64,000 bases of DNA from positions 62,001 to 126,000 of the forward strand of contig CAJQUW010012632.1 in NCBI GenBank assembly GCA_907163375.1, given 5' to 3'. Made by a program: the position numbers and the translations under genes. This document shows positions 42,601 through 54,600 of this stretch, one piece after another; position 1 is the stretch's first letter; every line of letters starts with the position of its first letter. This DNA comes from Prostheceraeus crozeri. Taxonomy: Eukaryota > Platyhelminthes > Polycladida > Euryleptidae. The notes beneath the pieces were generated by a model that searched no databases, had not been told where the DNA came from, and saw nothing but the letters and a program-made list of their open reading frames with translations.

Positions 42601-45600
42601 AAGTATTACAGAGAATCGAAAGTGGCTTTCCTGTTTCAATATACAATAAAAAAAACATTTCAACATTCAACTTGTACATGTCAAGAAATCAAGAGAAGCT
42701 TCATTATCAAAAATCATAACCGTGAAAAAGCTTTGAAATTGTACATTATCAACATTTATCGGAAAGCAACAATAAACATCATAAACATTACAGATAACTA
42801 TCTTAAATCGAACGAAATACCGGTACATGAACAGTGAAACGGGTTTTTCATCGATGTAGCTATTGCCGAGACTAAAATTGAACATAAGAAGCCTTCCGGT
42901 TTCCTTATCATCGGCATGCACCAATTAACAACAAATCCATTGCAATATTCAATCATGCAGTCAAGATGAAAACAATTTTTCCTCAGTTTTAAGTCGGATC
43001 TTGCAAGTACTCGCATATACATGGTGATAATATAATCAATAATGATCGATGTGTTCAATAATGCTATATAATGACAATTTTGATGTATATGAAACATACA
43101 TGGTAAGCGGAAAGTCCCTCCCCGATTTCAAAACTTTGTAGTTTTAAGGTAAATAGATTTCTATGTCTACGTTCTCCCTTAGTGTATTAAGCTTCCCCTA
43201 GGTCAAATAAAGCGAATAAAATACAAAACGAAAAAAACGAATAAGTTAAAAACCTAAAATCTCTCTGAGTCTATCTATGCTTAAAAGGATTCGGATTCCA
43301 TTTCCAGGAAGGATTATCTCTAAAAGCAACCAGGTGTTGTAAAAATTTGATGGTTTTGATGCGATTAAGTGTCAATGCAATGACGAACTTCTGATTCTGA
43401 ACTCAATGCACATTTCAAATTTGTCAGCTCTGTAACATATGCACAGGGTTTGAACCATTGTGCTATGGTGCGGCTTCATTCACATGCTCCTTTTCAAATG
43501 AACTCGAATGGTAGAATGTTCCTTATTCAATTGACTGGAGGCATAAAAAGTGAAATTGAAGATGATCATTTAGTATGTGATCGATCGCTTCTGTTGCCAG
43601 TGTCTTTGAGCTACCTGCAACACTCGAAATGTCTTTTCCGATGTTGATGGTTGCGAATCATGCGTCTTGCAGTTGACAGCATCGTGAAATGAACATAAAT
43701 ATTCACTCTTTCGATTTCAATTCAAATTTCCAAAACATGCAATCAGTAACTAATGCACACCTGTATAAATTGTTCTAATCAATAGCAAACAATGTGAATG
43801 AAGCTATTCAAATTTGAGCGTTGATCTCTGATCACAATTGCATGACATGACCAATAGTCCGTAAATGTCTGGACTACAATGGTCTTCGTCTAGTGACATG
43901 AGCCTACGTTTCAAACTTGCACCTATTAGCAACGTTCTTTATTGTATTGGCACTTAATTAAACTAAAGTCATCAGAAGCTTAAAACACCTGGTTGATTTT
44001 AAATAATATCCTTCCTAGAAATGCAGTCCGAAAAGCACACACTTTATCATAGACTCAGACAGAGTTGATAAGTCATAACTCTTTCGTCTTTTCGTTAATC
44101 AGTCGTTCCGGGATGTGAATGCATAGCCATTGAAATAGTTGGTCAGTTTACTCGATACCAGTTTCGGTCATCTGCACATCTTAGTTTGTCTTTTTGCAAT
44201 GCAATCAATAAATACCAGCAGTAAAGAACAAATTCTGCTGGAGCTTTAATCATAGATCACGTGCGCAGCTCACTCTCTGGCAGCAGTTCAGAACTGATTT
44301 TCGTTAAACGCAATTCAAAATTCATGTTTTTCGTCATCAGTTTGCAAAAATGATGAAATCGTTGATAACATACAGTTTTGCTTTAAGCGTAATATTCCCT
44401 TTTTGATCCAATGAGCTGGATCGAATGATCCAATGAACAATTATACACTGAATATAAGCCCCTTCGCTTAAGTAAAACAGCCCGTACGAAAATAATTTTG
44501 CAATTCATTAATGTTTCATCTAATGAACATGTAATGTTTCATTAATGACTAATGAAATTTCAGCATTTCATGACAAAGCATTAATGAAAATACTAAGGGT
44601 TCATCTAATGAAACATTAATGTAAGGTTCATTAATGAAAACTGCAATGGTTTCATGTAATGTTTCATTAATGAAACATTAATGTAAAGTTCATTAATGAA
44701 AATTGCCATGGTTTCATGTAATGTTTCATTAATGAAACATTAATGTAAAGTTCATTAATGAAAATTGCCATGATTTCATGTAATTTTTCATTAATGAAAC
44801 ATTAATGTAAGGTTCATTAATGAAAACTGCAATGGTTTCATGTAATGTTTCATTGATGAAACATTAATGTAAAGTTCAGTAATGAAAACTGCAATGATTT
44901 CATGTAATGTTTCATTAATGAAACATTAATGTAAAGTTCATTAATGAAAACTGCCATGATTTCATGTAAAGTTCATTAATGAAAACTGCCATGATTTCAT
45001 GTAATGTTTCATTAATGTATGATTTTTGTGATGATGATAATGTTTCATTGAGTATCTCTGTATGACTAATGTTCTACGATCTTTTGACATGCCAGCCGTT
45101 TATTCAGAATTTATGCACCTGATGAAGGCTTCGGCCGAAAATTTGTGCGATACTTCTAATAATGATTTATTCGAGTTCCGCAATTTTGACTTAATTATCG
45201 ACTAAACTCGATGGCTACTATCATCAATCAATCAGACCGGCGGGGAAGAAGCCGTGAATTTTGGCTGGTATACAAACTGATCAATGTCACTAGTCATATA
45301 TACTTCTTGAAGGAATGCAAACGTCATGCAATTATTCCATCAGGATTGAAGTGCTCTAATCCACTTGCAAACACATTTCCTTCAGAAAATGCTACAAAAC
45401 TACATACTAAACACCAACGGCAATGATTGAACTTGCTGATTCGTACCTTAAACGCACGGAGATCTGTTTTGTGCAATTCTGCTTGCTATCCTTTATCTTC
45501 TTTGGAGAGTAACATCATTACTGGAGTCTCTCATCGTTTGAATATTCGAAAGAAGAGTAAACTTCATAACCTGTTGAAAGCACGGGACACTGACAAATCC

Positions 45601-48600
45601 TCTGGTAATTATTCCGAGACGCATTTTCCTCAACAACCTACTGGATTTGTCAACCGATCAAGCATTGAACTTTCTGAGCAGCAAACTCAAATTCTTACGC
45701 TAGGCCCAAGCTACGTTCCGTATGTCAATCAAGTTACTCAGTCTGATATCGACAAAGCTCTGGGCAGTGTACAATACATGATAGATCGACTTCGTGCCAA
45801 AAGGCTACGGATGCTACGGATGCCCACCGGAAATGACGGATAATTATGAATTTGAATGTCATTTGAAATCTTTATGAGTGTTGGATTTTCGAATTTGCTC
45901 AAGGACGTTGATCATTGAATTTCAACAACGACAAGAACGTCTACAACTCATCAAGTAGCTTGCATATCAGAAATGAGAAAAGACTCTTGTATTGCCATCT
46001 TGCCTAGTGATAAGACAAAACGTCTCGTAGTAATGGATCGGCCTGAATATGAACAGATGATTGAAGAGGAAAGTAGAAAGCACTCAGTTATTTCATTCAA
46101 TCCCTTGCCATCCTCTATTCAAGCAAAATTTAACAAGAAGTTGGCCGATATTGCCAAAAATTATGTTGGTACAAATTTGGAATCCATCTTTACAGATCTC
46201 AAATGCAGTGAACCATTACCAGGATCAATATACTTACTGCCTAAAGACCATAAACCTGGTCTTTTGAAGGGCCGTCCTATCATTTCTTCAAGTGATGGTG
46301 CTACTAAAAGTTTATCCATATTTATTTCTGATTTATTTACGGAACTATTACAATTTGTGCCGTCTCATTTGCAGTCAAGTTCACAATTTGTCTCATTTTT
46401 GACATCCTTTTGATTTTCCTGACGAATGTTTGATGGGTTCCTTAGATGTAGTCAATTTGTATGGATCGATACCGACTGTGGATACTGATGCATCACGTGG
46501 CATTATAAGTGTGGCTACTGAATTTTATGACCATCATCGCAGTTCCTCGTCTTTTTCGCATTTATCTCCTATCCATCTCAAAGAATTATTGGAGCTTTAT
46601 TTACATACTGACAATTTTGTGGCTGATGATAAGTTATTGCATCAGAACATGGGATTGGTTATGGGTAGTAGTGCTTCGCCTCCCTCAGCTATTGTGCATA
46701 TGCACTACATTGAAAATCTTGTTGCGGAGTCTGTACCTAACATCAAGTTTTGGTACCGCTACATCGATGACATTTTTGTTATTGCAACTGATGTTTCACA
46801 AGAACATCTTCTTCGTCTTGTGTGTGGTATTTCCCCATTTATCAAATTTACATTTGAAGGATTGTCGGATGATAATACCATAGATTTTCTGGATGTGAAA
46901 GTGTACACAACCACGCATTAGAACTGGTTTACATATTAAATCACTTCATAGCGGCTGTGTCATGCCTTAGTCATCTTTCGTTCCCTATTCACAAAAGATT
47001 GGTGTACTTATTGGTGAACGACATCGTTTATGTGGGATCTGTTCAGACCAAGAGATGCTCCATGATGCTCTTAGTACTCTTGGACTACGATTCCAGGATA
47101 ATGGTTTTCCGGAGCATATTGTCCGCAGATACTTGATCAATGAGCGACCTGGAAGAGCAAGGAACTTTTCAAACGGATTTCACTCAAAAGTAAAACTATT
47201 TTTGCCTTATCTTGGGGATAAGTTCTGTAATCAATCTCGACGTCTCCACAGGCTTAATGGATTTGATTCAAAAGTGCATATTATTTTCAGAAACAAACCA
47301 CAACTTTCGCAATCCCTGCAACCAAGACGTGGTTATCGTAGATGTGCCGATAACTTTATTTCATGCAAATGTGCTTCGAAACCTGGTGACTGTTTCTCAA
47401 AATTTATTGTTTATGAGATTTGTTGCAATTTATGCCAACGTAAATATATTGGTGAAACCTGCAGAACTATGTATTCCAGATTCAGTGAACATTTGAGTGT
47501 GGAGAATTCCCCAGTATTTAAGCACATGTTTGATGTTCACCATATGCGCTTTTCTCGCTCATCAGCCTCCATACCACTCTATTGGAGAATTGTTGAACGC
47601 AATTTACGCCATCCAAATGTTAGGCGTTCAGTAGAGGCTTTCCACATACGTCGACTACAAGGCAATTTGATGAATGGATGCCTTGGGCGTGAGTTAGACA
47701 TATGTAATTGATATGCTGACCTCCTGTTCTTTTTGCACCCTTTTTTTGTTTGTTCCTGTGTTTTGTCTCCCTTTTATATTGTTGCTGTTTAGTATTATTT
47801 ATTTTTATTTATTTTTTTCATTTTGATATTATAATTTTTTTGTTTATTTATCTATTGATTTATTTATGTGTATGTTTTTCATATTTGATTAAGTTTATTT
47901 AATATGGTTTTGTAAATATTGTCATCGTTGTACAATGTTTTATTCAGTTCTTGCCTGTCAGCATTTTGGCATTCTATTTTATCTTTCACACTGTGAAAAT
48001 GCCAGTGTCTTCATGTGTATTTCAGACAGTGACAATGCCAGTATCAATATCTATTCCATATCGATTCCACACCCTGACACTCTCTGTATGACTAATGTTC
48101 TACGATCTTTTGACATGCCAGCCGTTTATTCAGAATTTATGCACTGATGAAGGCTTCGGCCGAAAATTTGTGCGATACTTCTAATAAAGATTTATTCGAG
48201 TTCCGCAATTTTGACTTAATTACAAAGTTTGAAGTTGCTACAAAAAAGTGTAATGACTTCTTACAATTTTTTTCAAACAATGTGACCGAAGATCCAGAAT
48301 GTAACAAGAAATTTGACAAACCGCATACAGAGTTAAAAGAAAACGAACTGAAGCGAAAGATCAAGGAATTACGAAAGGAAAACGGTAAGCAGTTATAATG
48401 CTTTTACTATTATAGTACAGTAGCGTGGCTGCAGTTTTGTATTCATAATTAGATTAATTAACAACATTAATTTACAAGCAGTTTATTTTATGCGCATATA
48501 ATTCAAATTAGCGATTTCAGATCGTTCACACGAACACGAATGACCTTGAATATTTAGCGCGCAGCATCGCCTGAAGAACTGTTTGCTCATTAACACTTTT

Positions 48601-51600
48601 TCTTCTGTTTTATGATAACTTTATATAATTTGTGACTTCATTGTTCGTTTTAATGCTGTGAGACTTTTTGGGTAAAGCGCTATATAAATTTGTCTGGATA
48701 AAATAAATAAATTTAAAAAAGTCAAATCACAATTACTAACATACCATGAATTCATGCATTGAATGCTGCCTGTATTTTGCAAGGTGATGATAGTGAATTC
48801 TCTGTCAGATACCATTGCTCTAGAAGCCTTTAAGCAATCAGTTAGTGATGATTCTCATAACATATCAAATGTAAGTAACAGTATGGTATGTTCAAGTAAT
48901 GCTTACGAGTATAGATATCAAATTATGATTCTACTCGTATTAGCTCAATACCAAAGCAGTTAAACGCGTTTTCTTCTGTTTTTCTGTAGCTGCTTAATGG
49001 GAATAGACTTTTACATCAATTGAAAATTACTTTTAAATTGCAAACCTGTTGACAAATAGCAACGTGCATTGAAAACATGCATGCATGTAGACCTACTGCA
49101 GTTCACATGCAGACCTAAACACCGCATAGTGCACTTAGTTATAGCTGAAGTAATGTGTCATTGGCACACAGTATTGTGACAAAATATCATAAATAGAGAA
49201 CACTATTGCAAATAATACTGACATTTAATATAATCACTAGAAAAAAATTGTAGTTTCCGGTCGGCCTAAAATCAAAAATAATTGAACAAAAATATGCAAA
49301 CTGGGTTACCGAGAATTAATGACCCAATTTTTTTACCTCTACAATAAACTGAAATAAATTCTTGAAGCGGGTATATGACTACAATTGTGCGTGCTAATGT
49401 AGGAACATGCACATACATGTAACAGTTGTAGGTTTTCATTCTATCCGATATCGAATATCAAATGGATTTTTTGGAGAAAATTCAAATTTCAATTTTAATT
49501 CAAAAGCACTTCGTCACAGCATTTAAACGCATGATCGTCATACCAGTGATTTACCAAGTGTATTAAAAAGGGTTCCGTCTTCTTTTCAGCAACATCAAAG
49601 TTGACATTAAAAGACTTGGAAGAACCGGCAATCGAGGAATTGTGAGAACATTTGACGCATGCTGTCTGTATTTGTAATGGGTAACTCTTTTAGAGACAAG
49701 TAGATAGTGTTAGGTAGATACGTAGTGCATGTACTTTGAAATAAAAAGTGTCATACAAACTTGATGATGGTATTCTTTTTGTTAATAATGACACATTATA
49801 TAATGTAGGATCATTCTAGAAATAATTATGGTGCATTATCGCAGACCACAAATGAAAGTACCGGGGAGCATTAATGAAACATTAATAAGAACATTTATGA
49901 AATAGCATTAGGGACAACGTTGAAGCAGTACTAATGAACACTAAGCAGGAACACTAATGAAACAGTACTGCGGGAATTAATGAAGTAGCATACTGTGAGA
50001 ATTAATGAAACAGTACTGGGAACATTAATGAAACAGCACTGTGAGCATTAATGAAACAGTACTGTGAGCATTAATGAAACAGCACTGTGAGCATTAATGA
50101 AACAGTACTGGGAACATTAATGAAACAGCACTGTGAGCATTAATGAAGCAGTACTGTGAGCATTAATGAAACAGTACTGGGAACATTAATGAAACAGTAC
50201 TGTGAGCATTAATGAAACAGCACTGTGAGCATTAATGAAACAGTACTGGGAACATTAATGAAACAGCACTGTGAGCATTAATGAAACAGTACTGGGAACA
50301 TTAATGAAACAGTACTGTGAGCATTAATGAAACAGTACTGGGAACATTAATGAAACAGTACTGTGAGCATTAATGAAACAGTACTGTGAGCATTAATGAA
50401 ACAGTACTGGGAACATTAATGAAACAGTACTGTGAGCACTAATGAAACAGCACTGTGAGCATTAATGAAACAGCACTGTGAGCATCAATGAAGCAGTACT
50501 GTGAGCATTAATGAAACAGTACTGGGAACATTAATGAAACAGTACTGGGAACATTAATGAACCATGCGCATGCTCCATGTAATGTAAATGCTAATGAAAT
50601 ACTAATGAAACATTACATGAAATACTAATGAAACATTAATGAAAATACTAATGAAATGGCTAAATTTCCGTAGACAAAACATTAATGTTTCATTAGTGGT
50701 TTCATTATACTGTTTCATTATATTTTACATTAATGTTTTCCAAAAATTTTTTGTACGGGAGGATCACAGTTTTAAGCTGCTTGTCTAAATCGCAACACAA
50801 CATATCTGTTCGAAGAAAAAGTTCAGCGACGAGGTGTTAAGGTATGCTTATTAATTACAGCAGCCGATAGTTTTCAGCCACAATGACTGCATCCTCACGG
50901 CAGAATTTTATTGCATTAATTTTGATTGTATTTTAGTAAAATATTTCACCACCACGTCGATTAGCTTTTAGTTTGAATATCATACACTGATCTACTTGAT
51001 CACAATTTTAGTTAAACAAATAGCTGTTTTTTTTATTATTGACTTCGAAATATAACAGTTTGAATCATTCCTGCATAACTGAAGAGAACTCATTACTGAG
51101 AAACAATAAATACACACAAATTAACTCCGAGAAAAGGCTACACCATTTCGTGAAAGTACTGACGGCGCAAGTAGTAGTCGGACAGTCTACTGAGATGACA
51201 TGAAAAATTTCGAAACGAAGTGACTTGCTTCCTTCGACAAGTGGAAATAGAAATGTTGTAGTCCTAATTCAGGTGCTAATTAAAGGAGTAAAGCAGACTG
51301 CTGAGTAATAATTAATGTCGCTCTATTTTCATTTTTTTTAAATGATCAGGCCGTCCTACCCTACCGGCAAAATTTATTTGATGTTGCAAAAACATTTATC
51401 AATATTTTTCTAAAATACTTCTTTTAAGGAATATACTTCAATACTAAATTTCTACTGGATGATTGGACGACCGAATTGGCAAATTTATGATTTCATCAGA
51501 GAATTATTCCAAATAATAACCAGAGTGATTTTGAATAATCTAATTTGAACTGTAGCTTTCACACCAATGGAAGACGAATTAGACAGGAAGCAAAGTGGAT

Positions 51601-54600
51601 GGATGGGTGAGAGCAAACAAAATTGAATTGTCCCAAGTCGACATATTCATACAAACTTACACTAGCACACAAGATGATGAAGCTGAAAGTTTTGAAGCTG
51701 GAAACAACACTTGTCAATTTTGTTTCGCCTTTTCTCTCGCACTAACTCATCGCAAATGAAGACCTCATCGTAATAGTCTGCCAAATTTACCATTCGATTA
51801 TCATACGATTTGCTATTTACTTTGATTTCAAGCGGAATAATTTGTCTTAACGGCAATATTATCCATGAAAATCACTCGATTCGATGATGTCTAAAAATAA
51901 ATGCTGCATGTGATCAGCATATAAGTCAAAGAATTTTATACTTAATTCAATTATTAGAATGGATCACAGTTAAAAAGAGGACTTCTTTCCAAAAGACAGA
52001 CCACATCTGATCAGATTTTGCTAGATAATGATCATTTTCGCTACAGATTACATGTGTTTTTTAAATTCTTATGGCAACTCCTACGGAAAACATTAAAAAG
52101 GTGGGAATTCGCATTATATCCATTAAACGTTGTGCCCGTTTAGAGCACAAAAATTGAAATTTGTAACATTCCTTGATCGCTCTACCAGAAAATGCAGTCT
52201 GAAACGCTGACCTGACTTCGTTCAAATCCCGATAATTATTCTTGATATGACTCTGCCAAATAAACACGGACTATCTATTAAAGATGCAAGAAAAGAAGTT
52301 CAAGCTCTACTTGGTGACTGGCATTGTCAATATTTTTTCAATACCGCACTGGTCTTCGTGACGCAGCGGTTAAGTGCTTGGCCTCGTGATCTTTCGGCTA
52401 CGGTCAAGCCTTGAAAGTGTCATTGGAACTAGAAGATCGAAATGCTCCAAATTCAAGTCTGACTAGTCAGCACCGTCCAAGCCCCAGTATGGGGGAGTAG
52501 TAGTGACGTTAAACCACCTTCTCATCTTAGGAAATATAAAACTTACTACTTGAAATTAAATGAAACATTAACATAGATGATCTTCAATTACTTGAGTTCG
52601 ACCGAATATGAAATTTCAACTCTTAATAATCAACTGACCGCTGCTACTGTAATTCGTGGATATTCGACATTATTGAGGTAGAATGAACTCCGTTTTAGCA
52701 GCATGGTAGATTGAAATGATGAAATGAGAGCAAAAGCTGCAATAAATGCTAATAACTATTATATTCTTTCTTTTATCCACCCAATATTTCGGCTGTCACG
52801 GTGATTTCATTGCTATGATCCTTGCACGCATTGCCACATTTACCATAGACATTTTGGTATTTTTGAAAATCACACGAATTCAAATTTTGCAAGCCTTTGC
52901 TTCCATGAAGTACCTCTCTGTTTAGGCTATGACAGCCGAAACATTGGGTGAATAAAAAAAGAATATGATAGTTAACATATCTTGCAACTTTGGCTCTTAC
53001 TTACTTTACTTTACTTTCATTATATTCGAAAATTATTATTGCTATTGATCGACCTGTTTTCTTTAATATCATGATTTGACAGAAGACAAATGCGAATTTT
53101 CGATCGCTGCAAATGTGTTTCAAAATAAATAATTCAACTGTCTCTTAGAAAGCACGCTCAAAGAAAGCGGTTCATTACAAGAAAGGCGACCTGTCATGCG
53201 CATCGTTCGACACGAACTGTAAGGTTATAGAAAAAGATGATGAGCAAAGAGACTTTCAAAGTCATTCATTACTTGAAACTACATTTAGCTCGAACTTCAT
53301 TTTTGAACTACGACATGCAATCCGATGACTGTTTAACTCAATCGAGTTTCTACAAAATCTTCGTCACATCGTGATACAGCGCGGTTCATTTTAGCTACAA
53401 TCGGTTGAAGGTTTCATTGACTGACTAAAACATTTGTGCAATGTACATGGAAGTGAGTAAACTGACTATAAAGATGCCTCACATGAGACTGGGCGAGAAG
53501 CTCCTTCATGATGAATGAATCGTAGATATTTCGGCCTTCACGAATCCGCTCTTCGTCACTTTCAAGTTGCTCGAATTTTCTGATCTGAAATAGCAATTGA
53601 TTTGCACTTGAGCGAAAGACAACGATTACCATTACCAGCATTGCACCAATTATCATACCATTTACCTCTATTTTAGTAACAAAGCACTTCCACTTATTAA
53701 AAAGGCTGATTATGGCAGAGTAGCTGGCTATACAACATTTTTGGGTTTTCCTTTATTGCGAAATTTCTAAGGATCACAATTATCATACTTTCTATATTGT
53801 ACGAAAATGGTTGATATCGGAGGAATTTTTCAACGAGTGAGGTGCTGTTGACTGTCTATATTATACCAGGCGTCTTATCTTAGTCTGAAAATGTCCGTCT
53901 GCAGCAGCTGAACGGCCTCGTTATATCGAGTACATCTCTCGTCGCAAGTTTCCCCCACATCATTATTAACAATGTCCGGAGCTCTATTCCGTGAAAAATA
54001 TTTTGCCAGTTTAAGATCTTCAGCGCCAGAGAATTGACCAGCATTGAATGGCCTTTTTACACAGCAAATCAATTAGCACAACGCAGCAACCGTCCACATG
54101 AAAACTGACACAACCACCATTGATCTGTAAATGTCTTTATTTAAGGTGTTCATTTTCATTTTGCAAATGGTGGAGAGTCAAGAGTAAATTTTGCGTGACA
54201 CTTAGCAAAACACTGCAGAAAACACACATCAGAATTATTGATGACTCTACACAAGGCAGCGCACTTCTCGTTTATTCAAATTAGGCTCTTTTGCTTTTCA
54301 GATCACTATTGAGGACAAAAATGACCGAAATTAGCTGTTGGCTTTTGTAGCCCCAAGGCATTATTCCAGGTTTTGTCCATCTATTATCATGTCAATGAAG
54401 TCAAAGCAGAAAATCAAACTAAAAAATAAATTTCGATCATCTCATCATTTGAATATAAGAAAAACAAGCCTCTTAAATACATCCCTCAAGGAATTCATTA
54501 GTATAGTGCAACCGTGCAGGCTACTTGCACGCATTACATTATCATTGAAAGATAAAGACTATAGGGCATTTCCACGCGAGAAATTAAAAAATGTCAAAAT

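Larger units (their letters stand above)
44481..50759. mobile_element. Foldback-like composite element (6.3 kb)
   Basis: The outer ends are inverted: CCCGTACGAAAATAATTTT at 44481 and, complemented, CCCGTACAAAAAATTTTT ending at 50759. Each is followed inward by CATTAATG-rich sequence. Flanks share only AG (44479-44480, 50760-50761), compatible with a 2-bp duplication. The two ends carry different satellite arrays built from the same CATTAATGAAAC word: about 62-bp units on the left, 23-bp units on the right. The interior holds a Penelope-like element (45055-48222) and possible exons. The superfamily is not recognised. Confidence 0.65.

Noticed and set aside
46061-47496. Alternative frames at 46061-46267, 46509-46883 and 47212-47496
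   Set aside because: They overlap the reverse transcriptase and endonuclease frames, which carry the conserved motifs.
49900-50565. CRISPR-like regularly spaced repeat
   Set aside because: The 23-bp units are contiguous with no unique spacers, and the genome is animal; this is a satellite.
52353-52430. Functional tRNA gene
   Set aside because: A- and B-box-like motifs are present but the cloverleaf does not close and a SINE body follows.
54318-54340. GACCGAAATTAGC as another Penelope-like tail
   Set aside because: No stem II partner, no CTGATGA-like box and no AATAAA follow it.
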